Positions 34,670-47,500 of a DNA stretch of 64,000 nucleotides are shown one piece after another. Under the pieces are notes generated by a model that ran no database searches, was not told where the DNA came from, and saw only the letters and a list, made by a program, of their open reading frames with translations. This DNA is from Porites lobata. Its lineage: Eukaryota > Cnidaria > Anthozoa > Scleractinia > Poritidae. Position 1 is the first letter of the stretch. The number at the start of each line of letters is the position of its first letter. Both the position numbers and the translations under genes were made by a program. The DNA lies in NCBI GenBank assembly GCA_942486035.1, contig CALNXK010000037.1, positions 3,644,548-3,708,547 on the forward strand, written 5' to 3'.

Positions 34670-35650
34670 CTAAGTTGATCACCTGATCAACTTTCCGTTA
34701 ACACGAAAACAGTTCGCTTTTCAACAATTTTAGTAGCACGAGGTGATAGAGTATACCTGCCAACTCTCACGCCTTAGGCGTGAGTCTCACGCCTCCGGGT
34801 CGAAAACTTCGATCTCACGCCGGCTCACGCCTGCGGGCCAGTTTCTCACGCCTGATTGAAAAATGTGAGTTGTTGCCGTCTTGCTTGACACAATTTCCAA
34901 AAATATGTTAACTCAGACCCATGTAAGGAACGAAAACCATGTGTAAATGAATAAATAACAATACCTTCCTCGCGATCTCTGATTTTGTGGATAAGCGTTT
35001 TCTCGATAACTTCGCCTTCGGCAGTCTTCGGACGTCTTCGGAAGACTTCGGAAATGATCGTGTCGTCTGCAAAAATCGCAGAACTCCCAGGATAAAAATC
35101 TCACGCTTATGTCTCAGAAAAAGTTGGCAGGTATAATAGAGTGTCTTAAAATTAGGTAACCTGTAAATTTTCAGCCATATGTTGCGATTGCAACGGCCGC
35201 AGAAAAGTAGAAGGAACAACTCTTGCCACCCGGTCAAGTTTGAGTGGTTTTCCATACAAATCCTTGTAAATTCTAAATTAAAAAAAAACTGTCGTTAAAT
35301 CTCTCTTTTACGCATTTAAGGGCTCAAATTGCCTGCTATGAAAAGAAGATTGAGCCCCGTAATGCTCGAGGAAATATTTAATTTACTAGTGATTTGTATG
35401 GAAACCATGCAAGGATGACTGGGTGACAAAAGATGTTTTTCTCACGCAAATGCTTCTAACTTTCGGCCACCGCTGCAATCGCTACTTTTGAGATACACGG
35501 CTGAAAATTCTCAGGTTTCCTAATTTTAATATGCTCTTTCAGCTTGTCCTAACAAAATTTTTCACAAGTGAACTGTTTTCGTGTTTACTGAAAGTTGATT
35601 ACGTGATCACTGTCAAGCAAAGGGCCTATTGTCCGAAATTTTTGATTGCT
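34670..35650. mobile_element. Foldback element whose left arm is split by a nested insertion
   Basis: The left arm (34670-34751, resuming at 35136-35260) and the right arm (about 35390-35640) are inverted copies: AACACGAAAACAGTTCGCTT on the left matches the complement of AAGTGAACTGTTTTCGTGTT on the right, and GTAACCTGTAAATTTTCAGC matches GCTGAAAATTCTCAGGTTTC. Confidence 0.65.
34746..35141. mobile_element. 384-bp MITE, TATACCTGCC ends, 6-bp duplication ATAGAG
   Basis: Element 34752-35135 has ends TATACCTGCCAACT and AGTTGGCAGGTATA and is flanked by ATAGAG on both sides. The interior is rich in TCTCACGCC units. TAT termini and a 6-bp duplication match the rules of the integrase/HECT transposon, so it may be a distant relative mobilised in trans. 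Confidence 0.8.
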
Positions 35651-35659
35651 CGAAAAGGG

Positions 35660-36330
35660 GTCACCGGTCCCCTGGGTGGGTCCATAATACAGATTTCGTT
35701 TCTGGCTTAGGTTCCTTCAGATCCAGACGAATACTTTCCGAGTGATCACGATTATAGTTTAACTTTGAAGTTTTTAAGCAGATTCTATTCATTTTTTGCA
35801 GTCGTAAGACTCTTAACTTTTCATACAGGGGTAATACAGGAAGACGAAGGCAATTCGTGTACAATGCGAGGGGCGTTTTAATTTGCAATACCGCCGCGCC
35901 CGCAATACTATTTCCTTTCTTAATTTTATCATTTTTTTTTCTTGGTATGACTCTGAGAATGCAAAATGTGCTATTAGAGCGGAAAATTTAAGAAAATTCA
36001 TGGCCATATTAGAAGGTGAGTTGCTTCCGGTCTCTCAGTTTGGAAGGCATCGAAAAGGTGTTTCTCGTGTTTAGAATACAAGTTGTCTCGAAAGCCGACC
36101 TCTTTAATCTATGAGTCGTTTTCCGCATTGATGGCCTGGGTCATTTTACGGTAGAGACATCGACATATCACATTCACTTTCAACCAAAACACTACAAAAT
36201 AATCCCTATCAAAATAATCTGTTATTCTTTTCGTTGCGTGCAAAGTGCCACGGTCTACCAGGTAAAAGAAATATTTTAGATGGACATCAGTCTTCATTAT
36301 ACTTTACAAGTAACTCGCCGTTTTCTTCAT
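35660..36330. other. No gene seen
   Basis: AT-rich sequence with only short chance frames and no splice-supported coding segment. Confidence 0.4.
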
Positions 36331-36340
36331 TTCTAATCAC

Positions 36341-36763
36341 CATATCCAGGGGCACCCAACGGGAAATTTTGAGAAAAAGACCTAAAAACAACAACAAAGC
36401 GTGAATAAAGTTTTCTGAGACTATTTTAAGCATTTTGGGAGATTGCTGGAAAAAAATTATCTGTTCCTCACTCCCAGCAAGACTGATGGAAGAGTTCCCA
36501 GCCAGCAAACTTACAACCTGCAACCTGACTTACTGGGAAGTTTCATAGGGCACAATTCAGATCTTGAGTGGTAAGTAACCCATACAAGTAACCCGTAGCA
36601 GCTACTCTAGACTTCAAATCCCCTCTGACACCCTGAATTATCTTTTTCCCAGCAAGACTTTCCTTCCAAGGACTATTACTTCTTCCACATCTCCCAGCCA
36701 GCAAAAATGTGCCTGAAGAACAGATATTTTGAGGAACAGATCCATTGGGTGCCCCTGCATATC
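36341..36763. mobile_element. 411-bp MITE, CAGGGGCACCCAA ends, copy 1
   Basis: Element 36347-36757 starts CAGGGGCACCCAACGG and ends TTGGGTGCCCCTG, with a 6-bp duplication CATATC on both sides. It has no coding capacity. A second copy is at 52666-53061. Confidence 0.85.
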
Positions 36764-36769
36764 AGCAAA

Positions 36770-39700
36770 CTATTTTAAATCGATTCCCTTGAAGAGAATT
36801 CAAAATTTTAATTTATTTTATAAAATGAGGAAATTTGTCTTGAATTTTAAGTACTCTTCCGTTTCCGTTTAGTTTGTAATCTTGAAGAGTAGCAAGATGT
36901 TATTTTTCAGTTTTTTGGAAAACAAAATTCCTCATTTCAGACAAAGGTGGCACCCGCAGATTTTAAAGGATTAATGCGTTCATTACAGCTTGTCGGGGAA
37001 TAGAGTGACGCGGGCTAAAGAAAATTTCTACAATTTAAATTTTGTTGGTAATTTTCACTGGTGAAAGAAAGTGTTTCATTTTTAAACCTGACGATTTTCT
37101 TGAGACAATTTTGCATAGAGTAGAACTATGTGTGGTCTTGAAAGGCTAGAGAAAAAAACTTACTGTGTAGAAATAATTTTCATTCGAAACCACACACGGC
37201 GGCCAGACTAAGAAGTACGAAAAGTTTCCAGTCGGTGGAAAAACACATATATTTGATGTGGGAAAAGCGTTCATTTACGTCAATTTCAACTGCACGCTTC
37301 TTTCCCAATTTTTTTGTTTGTTTGTTTGCTAGGAGAAGATGGAGAGAGTCGTTAATGAGCCGTTTTCAGAACCGAGAGATGATTCCGGATTCCCGTTAAC
37401 TTGTCTGTATTTCAGCATTTTTTAAAATCTTTTTTTTCCTGAAAAAATCTTAAACGCTTTTTAACCTTGGAGCAAAGGGATTGTCCGTTTTTGTTTGTTT
37501 GTTTTGTAACTTTTTGCGAATTCGTAGAATTCTCTTCATGTCAAAAGACAATCTCAAGAAAAAGTTACACGGTGATTAAGGTCAACAAACCACTACGAAC
37601 GTGATAACTAAGAATCAGCAATATTAAAAAAAATAATAAAATACGGGTGTGTTTCAGTTGTACCATGTGTACAAGGTATTTTTATGCTTTAACTGTGTGA
37701 GAGTCAAAAAATTCAAAGTACACAAATGAAAATATAAATTAAATAGGATGACCACTCATAAGCTTTTGATTTTTCATCTCAAAACCATGCATCTACCTGC
37801 TAAAAAGTGGGCTCCCTATTATACCTTGAACAATAGCCTTCTAAGCATTTCTGCCACGATTATATATAAGCCGGATATGACTTGGTAAATTGGGGGCTGC
37901 GAAGAGAAAACTACGACTGTTGAAGATAAATAATTTTCATTCTTTTGGCCCTCACACCTCTTGTAAACTAGCGCTAAACAGGAAGAATACTCTAGGCTTT
38001 CGCGATGTCGAAATTGAAACCGCCCTGGAACCGGGCTCATGCATCATTCAGTCTTCTCGGCTCGACCAGCATACGGAAAAAAAAAGCGTGCTACTGGTGC
38101 TGAGAAATTAAAGTCACGTTTAAGACTGAATAAACCAGATTATTCTATTGCCCGGGGGAGAAATACTGCACACGAATCACGGTGATGAACGAATAGCGAT
38201 CAGCCTTGAAACAACACCGTCTAGCATCTGTTTTAGCTTTTCTGAAAATTTGAACTGAATTTCTTCTACAATTAAAATAACCTTGATTATTTTTCCCCCT
38301 TTCAAATTATTGTGAGCCGCCTGACTGTTTTTCTTTAATTCGGACGGTAAACGTTTTAACTCAAATTTGCAGCATTGGAGCGTTCAGGCCTATCCCGTAA
38401 TTAATTCAAGTTTTTATAAATCTAAATACTGTTCTAAAATAGAAACGTTAGTGACCCGAGCAATGCTTTAAGCGGTCAAGAGAGACTTAAATTAGCAAAC
38501 TAAGGGCATCAACCGACTTCCTCTTTTCCTTTCTCTTTTTTTCAGACCTCTCTCAGCTCTGTCTCCCTTTTTTGATGACACTTACTGTAAAGACGACGTG
38601 TCTCAGCGGGACGAATTAATTGTTTGTAGAAAAGGAAGGAGCAAAACAGTACAAACATAAACAAAATAATTAATATATGTTTTTATAAAAAAGTGAAGAA
38701 ATATCAAACTCCACGAACTGATTAATAATTAACAGATAATTTTTTTTCTGGCAACAACGACACTTTGTTCTGATCATGAATCTCAAATCTGACTTACTAA
38801 AAGTTAGGTAAACTGAAAAAACTACGATCGCGTTTGATTTTTTAACTGAACCTAGTTTCAGAGCAAAGAGTATAAAAATAAAAATTGGGCTTTTGAGATT
38901 ACCACTTGAGCTGAATAGCGTGCATTGTACTATGTGGGTTTAAGACTTTTGGCCTGAAATTAGTCATTGAATAGTCAGTCAGACTGGTCGAAATAGCGTG
39001 CAGTGCCGAGCCAATTCAAGAACCGGTTCTGTCCACCCTAAACATGGACCAATTAAAATAGCCCTCAAGGCACTTGGGCAGACTGATTTTGCGTCGGCCT
39101 TTGGAACCCATTTTGTTCTTTGCGTTTTACAATGTAGCCGCTATCCAGGATGTTTTATTTGTTGTTTCAAGTTGTTATTAGTTGTTATCGGGGAAAAAAA
39201 TATTAAAATTTAATGCCGGCTCGAAGATTCCAGAGGAATCAATGGAGTTGCGAGTGTGGTTGCTGAAACGGGAAACAATAGTGTCACATTGTCTGTTAAC
39301 ATGATTATTTTTCAGTGCGGTTAACGTTGGCGACAGAACCACGTCACGGCTTGATCGTTCTGTATTAACAATAATTATTTCCGGTGGGGCGCAAACCGCC
39401 AAACGATAACATCGTATTAGCAAGCCACAATATTGGTGTGTTAACCGCGAAGGCACCACATTGCCGCTCAAACATTTCGAAGAATTTCAGTCTTGAGAAA
39501 CTGGGGGGTCGTGAAACACAGGATTGGAGTCTTAACTATAAATGGGAAAAGGTGCGAATTAGCGTGTTGATCTTCAAACACGTTGATAACAGTTTCATCC
39601 TTGACTGGTATCGTGACTTTGGAACAGTGCTTACATTGGCTTAAATTTATAGCTGCGTCTTTCTTTTGAGGTAAGTCTGTGTTGATTGTCATTATATCTT

Positions 39701-41440
39701 AAACAGAACTGCTCATCTTATGATCGAATTGCTTTTAGACAAACCTGAAAAATAAAAATTTTGTCAGTCTATTTTTACAACGTGATCATCAGCGAAGGGC
39801 ACAAATGGTAATTATCGCCAAATATTTATTTTTCAACTTAGTGATGCAATTTTCGATTTATATTGTGCCGGTAGTAAACAGTTGAATTTCAAGATAAGTA
39901 TAGAACCAACTACGCGAATGACAATGACGCGAACGACTTCGTAAAAGACTAAAAATAAAAGAGAAACGTACCTCTTCTCGTAAGGCGGGGTAGAGCGAAG
40001 CTGACCGAGAGACTACTACTTTTAATTAAGCTACATAAACATTTTTTCAAAAAGCTTCAAGAACGACACCAAAACAGTGATTTCAAGTTCAAAAATTTAA
40101 TGTAACGTGCCGTTTTGCATTCACTGCAGTAAGGTATCAATGTATGCGAGATATAATTTACTTTAATCTTATCCACATGTTGAAATCTGCAGGACAAGTA
40201 CTTTTCATTAAGATATGATATTTTTAGGTGTAAATTTAGATATCGTTGTGATAAAGATGAAAAGGCTGTTTTTTTTTTTCAGTATAAGTGTTCTGAAGTG
40301 CTGACAAGCACAGCTAAGGAAATTGTCTCGCGTTATCATGCAATAAATTTAAACCTTTCCTTACGTGTACCATTACAGCTTTTTCAATTGGTTGTAAAAC
40401 ACTCATACAGACTATGTCAACCACTATAATAGATGGGTGATACGGACGACTGAGTCGAGACCGCCTTTCAACTTTTAACTTTTTAAAACTACTACTTTCT
40501 GACTCAGAGATTGTATTTATTATGGACGGCAAGAGAAGGAGGACAGAAAAACTGTCTCACCATACCCGAAATCAAATTAAGTAACTAGTAGACCAAAGCA
40601 AATAACGAAGGTGTCAGAAGCTTCGACACGTACATACTATTTTTGCTGGCACGGAGAAAAGAGAAACGTGACTAGTATTGAGTTACTCTTCAAACATTTG
40701 AACAAGATGGAAGGTTCTCAGCTCCAAGAGTATTCATGATGTCAACTTAGGATTTTGGCATTATTGTAAGCGGATTTTCGTAATTAGTTTAGATGTGTTA
40801 ACAATAGAAGTGGTACAGATCAACTGAAAATCTGATACGAACAACAACAGGTTTCGTTTTTTTGAAGTGAAATATTGCCCGTAAAAAATTTTTACTGAGT
40901 GAATTTTAGAAGTAATGAATTAGATATCAAAAGTTGAATAGACAAAAAAGAGAGGCGAGTAGATGGACATAGAATCTTGACACGTGTGGCAAACCGAAAT
41001 ATTTTTTGAAAAAAAAATGCTACCCGTAGTTTCACCGGTTTCGCAGTAGTCTTTTTCTAAAATTTCAAATAAAATTTAGCTTATAAGACCTTTTCCGGGT
41101 CCAACGCGGTTGACAACTAGCGGGATCCTCGTCCACGATTTTTACAGTTTATTTCTGGATGGATAAATGAACTGAATGGACGGCACTAAATGCCCTAAGG
41201 TGGGGTAGACAGATAGACTACTGGCCGGATGCCTGATATGGTAACTGAATTAAACTTAGTAGACAAGGGAGTAGACTCGATTTCCAACCCGGCGATTGAG
41301 GGGGTCCGGTTTTACCTCCTTAACGATGGCTGGTGATCGGGCCTAACGAGGGAGAGGATCAAACAACTCATCAAATGAATAAGAGAAAATCAAAATAGCC
41401 GATTCACGAAAAATAAAAGGTATAAGTTCTTTTTTATTTC
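36770..41440. other. 4.7-kb stretch without recognisable gene
   Basis: No frame in this interval combines length, composition and splice sites that I can support. The longest plus frames (for example 38998-39213 and 39384-39644) have no domain. It may hold the promoter and any noncoding 5' exon of the kinase gene. Confidence 0.4.
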
Positions 41441-41479
41441 AGAAATTTACCTGATTCCTTGAAGAACCACAGATTTAGT

Positions 41480-43444
41480 ATGGAGAAAATTGGGAGGAAC
41501 TTTGGTCAAGTTTTCGAATTGAGGGAGTTCATTGCACAAGGGAACTTTGCAAAAGTTTTCAAATGCGTGGAACGAAAGACAGGCTGCGTCTTTGCAGTGA
41601 AAGAATTCCAAGCCCATGATAACAATTATGATAAGAAGCAAATCGACAGTGAAGTTGATATATGGAGAACATTACATCATCATAATATTGTGTCACTGCA
41701 TAATCGTTTCCATGATGACAGCACTGTATGGATCGTTCTAGAGTTTGTTAATGGAAAGACACTTTTTGATGAAATATTAAACCAGATCGACTTCACTGAA
41801 GAAGAAAGCAGACGAATCGTTCAACAGGTAAGTGTCCGTGCAGGCTAGTGTCAGGTCGTAAGTAATATTTATATTTATACTTATTCAGCTTCGCCCCCCT
41901 CAAAAAAGCAAACAAGAACAAAAAAATAATAATAACATACATATACATGGCCGGGTCACAACAGATAAACCAATAGACTGCGAGCAGTCTCTTATTTTTC
42001 TTTGGAAAGTTACTACACGCAAAACCTTATCACGCGAGCGGCTATATAATTGCGCTGGATGCCAAGATCAAGAACTAGACGGATTTAAAGAGAAAAGGCG
42101 GACTGCAAGCAGTCTACTACATTAATTATAGCAAGTCCGTAGGACGTTGGCATAGTAATCCCTAAGGAGTCTCTTTAATACAAAGCTGGTAATTGTTGTC
42201 GTAATCAGTTATCTGTACACTGCATAAACGCAAGTATGAAAATGATTAAACAAAGGGAAAGCTTGACCATGAAACAAAAACCGGCGCTCGCGAGCTAATG
42301 TTCGATGAGACCTTTTCACCAGTTCCCCGCTGAAGATACTCCGCTCGCATCTAAGTTTTGTCGCATAGTTTTTGTGAGGGGCTGGTGACGACTATACCAC
42401 CAATTAGAAATGCCTTAGGGTAAACCTTTTTATGGTTGCAAAACTTAAGCAAAAAGAAATACATTTCATAGCATTTAGTAAAAACAGCCTTACGTTTTAC
42501 TTTTTTCAAGGTAAATCAGTCGGTCACTTTTCTTGTAGGGATATTACATATTCAGCGATCAGGTTCAGCTATGTTGTCAAAAGTTAATGCGCTTTCAGCT
42601 TGAGTCATTTGTTGCTTTGCCTCCTTTTCTTGCAGTTGATTTTTGCTGTGAAGCTTTCTCACGGGCTTATTCCGTCCTTCAGACTTAATTTTCGACGAAG
42701 TTCTTATAATTCCTATCCGATTACGCTTGGAAGAAATCTGGCTTGATGGTTTGATTCCTCCTTAGACCTTCAAATTTCTTCATTCCGCTTCTCAAATTGG
42801 GGACACTGTAAACATTCCCTCCTAGAGCGTTGTAGAATTCCCCCTATATCTTTGCGTAATATTCGTTTGTTCAGGCTTTGAACTTCTTGAAACGGATTGT
42901 AACCATTTTCATGTAATTCATCTTTCAGATAATTGAAGCACTCGACTACCTCCATCGAAGGAAAATTATTCATCGTGATATCAAAGCAGACAACATTCTT
43001 ATACAAAACGCTAATGGTAAAACCACCGTCAAGCTGACAGACTTCGGACTTGCGCGCCGCCTTCCTAAGGACACTGACTCCATCAATTGTGATTTAGAAG
43101 GCGCACCATTGTATCTTGCACCTGAAACAATCCTAGCCGATCCTATTGGTACAGCGGTTGATATCTGGGCATGCGGAGTGATAATGTTCTTGTTACTTGT
43201 GGGGTACCCACCGTTTTGGCAAAATGATAATCAAAAGCTGATGTCGCTGATAGTAGAGGGACGCTATAACATGGCTGCGCGTTACTGGGATCAAGTATCC
43301 GATGACGCCACAGATCTCGTTAAGAGAATGCTTGTAGTTCATCCACACAAGCGAGTCACTGCTTTGAAAGCCCTAAATCACCCATGGATATCAGACTTTG
43401 ATGAATCCGAGAAAGACAAAATAGAGTATTGCACAAGGAATTAA
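41480..43444 (+). CDS. Compact CaMK-like serine/threonine protein kinase
   Basis: Two coding exons, 41480-41827 and 42929-43444, join in phase 0 and give 287 residues, about one kinase domain. An acceptor (TTTATTTCAG) ends at 41442, so a noncoding 5' exon is likely; the first ATG after it, at 41480, sits 15 residues before the glycine loop. Visible motifs: glycine-rich loop IAQGNFAKVFKC, lysine K41 in CVFAVKEF, a likely helix-C glutamate in IDSEV, catalytic HRDIKADN (D133), DFG (D154), GAPLYLAPE, DIWACGVIMFLLL and YPPFW. YPPFW and the PHKR...HPWI end point to the CaMK/DAPK group. All residues for catalysis are present. There is no calmodulin-binding or autoinhibitory tail, so it may be constitutively active or regulated in trans. 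Substrate unknown. Confidence 0.85.
41974..42116. mobile_element. Mutator-like MITE in kinase intron
   Basis: 143 bp with ends TAGACTGCGAGCAGTCTCTT and, on the minus strand, TAGACTGCTTGCAGTCCGCC. Same family as 10956, 25613 and 54625. Confidence 0.7.
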
Positions 43445-43467
43445 TTTCTTAATTTGTAACTCCTGAT

Positions 43468-43966
43468 CCTCACTAGCGACGCAAGTATAAGCATAAGCAT
43501 TAGGAGCTTATGCGTTAGTGAGGACGGTCTTGACATAAGTATAAGCCGGCATAAACATATCAAAATAAAGAATATCAAAACCTTGCCTTTTCCTTATTCG
43601 CCCCATGTAATGGAATCCAAGACAGTTTTGGATTCTGGATTACACGCCGTGGGTTCCGGATTTCAGTTACTAGATTCCGGACTTTGTTAGTGAAACTTGG
43701 ATTTCGGATTAAAATCGTTAGTGGGATTCTGGATTTCTTGAACACTATATTCCGGATCAAAGTCCTAGGGTTCCGGATTCCACAAGCAAAAATTTCCTGA
43801 ATACCGGAATTCGGATTCCCTTATATGGGGTGATTCTTATGCTTACGTCACGCCGTCCTCACCAGTGCATAAGTCTTATGATCTTTATTATTTCTATACT
43901 TACGTTAATCTTATGCTTACTCTTATGCTTATGATTATGCTTGTCTGCTTGCGTCGCTAGAGAGGA
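43468..43966. mobile_element. MITE with CCTCACTAGCGACGCAAG ends
   Basis: The left end CCTCACTAGCGACGCAAGTA is mirrored at the right (CTTGCGTCGCTAGAGAGG); both arms carry runs of CTTATGCTTATG-type repeats. It lies 24 bp downstream of the kinase stop codon and carries another element inside. Confidence 0.75.
43601..43830. mobile_element. CCCCATRTAA-ended MITE nested in the 43468 element
   Basis: Starts CCCCATGTAATGGAATCC and ends GGATTCCCTTATATGGGG. The interior is built of GGATTCCGGATT-like words. No coding capacity. Confidence 0.7.
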
Positions 43967-44596
43967 CCGGCCTTTGCTTCAGTACTAGTGATGACAGAAG
44001 AGTTGATATTGTTGAAATACCCTTAAAACCTTACAAGCCTACATTCGGTCGTCAAGAAAATATATACGATTGAAACACGTGCAGCTTATTCATATATTTT
44101 GATACAATAAAATTCCAGCTATACAATGTAATCATCGCAACAATTGAAAAACTTTTACGTAGACTTCCTACCTTAGAATTATGGATAAATAAAATGCATC
44201 TTTGAACACAGCTTTTCAGTGACTTGTTCGGGTATGAAAATGTGAAGAGCCAAGAGGGTAATGAATTCACAGGTACTCTCACCGAGAATCGGCCGACAAT
44301 ACTTTGATCACGAAAACAAAACTTAGCTGATTAATGAAAATTATCTGATTGCTATTAACTTGGTCGCTTTGAACCGTCGTGCATGCGTAGTCAAGTAATC
44401 TCCGTCCCTTGTTTCCTTGCTGAGATCAGGATCACTTCTTAACTTTGGCTTTGGTTTTAGCGTTCTCTGCGTTAGTCTCCATGGAAATCAGCAGCAGAAA
44501 TCATAAAAATGAGGAATAATTTTTTTGAAGTTTGTTTTACGCTTAGCCAGGCTTGCCTTCGGTGTATGATACACGAACCATCCCATCTGACGGATC

Positions 44597-47500
44597 TTAT
44601 TTAACTCCTACGAAATTGCAGGCGTAGTCTGCCAGTGGTTCAAGCATATTAGCTATACTCTCGACAGGGAAAGGGAATGGAACGGGGCTATCAGTAAGCT
44701 GGGCTAGCACGGTCTGAAAAAGTAAGGAAATGATAGAGAATTTAACACTTTGTGGATGTATTATATTTAAGCAGTTACAGAGTACGTCAAAGAATACAGT
44801 CAGCTTTGGGTCAGCACTGATGACCTCGACAGTAGTTTTGGCCACATTAAAAAAGCGTGTGCTTCATTCGTATGTGCATCAGCTGACTGTCTCCCTGTGT
44901 CCCCCACCCTACCCTACGCCAGTGCCATTTGTGCATGGGTAATGTACATGTGGTGCAAGATTTTATGACTAAGGGCGCTTGCCATAAGTTAAATTAATTG
45001 GACAGGTAGTCCAGTCCAGTCGTAAAGAGAATTTCACCATAAATCAGAACTGTTCAGCCAGATCAGTCTATTCCTAAATATCATATATCATGGAAGTGAT
45101 AGGTTTTTGGCGAAAACTCTCAAGAAAAGCCATTTCATTTACAAAATGACCGGTGGTCCGGCCGGCCAGTCCTGACTTTTGGAAAGGGCTCTAAGAAAAC
45201 AGCGCAGCTAAAGGGCAAGTGTCGCGGATGGAAACGTGTTCAGTCGACACTATGAGACTCGACCTCAGGTCACATAAAAGAACCTTGAGGTACCACTTTT
45301 CACTTCACAGTTGTTTTCAAATCCCAAGAGTGAAAGAGTGAAATGAATGGTTGCCTCTAGTTGCAGTAAGCATTTCCTGCGGATCATCTTTTGTAAAGAA
45401 AACATCTGTTTCCTCTATTTGTTTTTTCTTTCTTACACCCACCTGGATATTTACGATGACACGGAAAAGCGTCAAACCCAGGAAAAATGTCCAGTCTGGC
45501 AGCGGAAGTGTTTCACCAGAAAGCTGACAGTACAGCGAGAGTAGTGACTCCTCACTGGGAATTCCTTCTGAGTAGTAGCCTGGGATAAAGTCAAAAATTA
45601 CTGCGTTTTGGACTTCATAGAAGATAGTTGGTTGAACAAACAATGTTAGTGGAGTGATTTTTAGTTGACTGCCTTGTGTATTAATGATATCAGTTAAAAA
45701 TCCTGGGATCTCCTCGTCGACTAAGCTTCTGTGTGTTCTGTTTCGTCACGTGAAAAAGGTTAGTTCTAACATTTTAATGTGATCAGGGCAAAGATTTTTG
45801 AAAAGAAGCAGAACGGTCGGGGATAACAAAGGTCGCACTGAGACAACATTGCTTGTTAAGTCCAAAATTCAAATCAGCGAGGACACCTACCTACTTTTCC
45901 CGTAGGTAAGACCTCCAATTCAGCAGGAAAGTGAAACGGAAAACAAAAATAGGCTAGGTCTTCATATGGATGTCCCCAAGAAGCTGCTTCCCAGTCTATA
46001 ACGGCCAGAATCTGGGGCTTAAACGAGAGGGAAAATACTCAAAACTCACTCTACACACCTAGCTTGCAGTAAACTAGCGGGACTTAAGCGCGTTAGTACG
46101 TGAAGCCGCGAGAACAATGTTCTTGAATCTAGAGAAACAAAACAGCCTCTTAGGAATGAGTGCATGTATGTACATGTAGGGATGACACGTAACGTTGATG
46201 ACGGCGTAAAGTAGCTATAGGTATTCTCTTTTGCAACTTCACTTTAACTTATTCATTTCTTAATTTCCTCCGGAGGAAAAAAACGTCTCTCTAGGTTACT
46301 TTAGGAAAAAAAAGTGTGTTGTTTTGTCCCTCAATTCGATCAACCCCTATTTTAAGGGATATCAGTGTCGTTTCTCCTTCGAGGGGAAAGGCACTATTTG
46401 GGGTATCAGGACTGCTCAGAAGGATAGACTACTCTTCTCTATCTCTTATCCCGCGTAATAGCTTATTAATCTGATTTGCATACAAAGATAAATCTTAAGC
46501 CCACCTCGTCTTCCTTAAATATCATATTTGAAATTCTGTAATCGGCGTGGAAAATAACTGAAATCAAATAAACTATAACAATTAAGACAACCAGCTTCGA
46601 CCATTTTTTTTTCTGAAGAGACTGTTACCGTTTCGGGTCTCGTACCTTTTACGTAAATATAAAATTCTAAATTAACTTACACTTCTCACCAACTAGGAAC
46701 TTTTCAACTATCTTTCAAATCATGATAATTATTTTAGTGGCCTTCATTAGTTCCTTTATAGTTTTAGCTATAGTTTACTCAAGGAAAGCTATTACTGTAA
46801 TGATTCTTTTTTTGCACTTTCTCCAGAATGTCGACGTGGAGGCCATCTTGACTGAAACCATCTACCACGCGCGCTGAAAGCTTTAAGAAGCAAACGGAAG
46901 AAACGAAATGGCTTTCATCTGATAGGTGAGAATATTCTCACGAGATTGCAACGTCTATAGACTAAACATCATCAGCGCACGTTGACGAGGGAGGGTTACA
47001 TCAAACCAAGATTTATCATCTTAAATCTGATTTCAATTCTTTACATGATTTTATAAAGTATTTAAATCTTGATCATGTTTTACGTACCGGGTTTCCTGTT
47101 TTCCTTTGGTAAGTTATTTTTTAGCCATTCCATTAATTGATGAGCCTTTGGAACTGCCTTCCTTTCGGTTCGTTTGTATCCTTCGTAGAGCTTTTCGAGC
47201 TGGAAAAAGCAGTGGAAAAAATGACGTTTATTTTTGTTTTCATACCAGCCATGTCTACTAGCCATGCCCCCTACTTCTTTTTGAAACAAACCAAGAGAAG
47301 CTTGTTAACTTTGAAAAAACATTTCCGGTTTGGATATGAGAATATAAAGATCAACTGAGTTTGCTGGTTTTCTCCAGCTAGTGACCGCTTGCTCCTATGT
47401 GATACTATTGTTCTGTTTAGCATCTTTGGTCTTGTAAAAATTATTTTTATTCTTTAGATTAAAACCCTTCCGATTATGTACCCTTGCTTGGAAGTAGTTC

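Noticed and set aside
41459..41479. Kinase start at 41459
   Set aside because: The codon there is TTG; the first ATG after the acceptor is at 41480.
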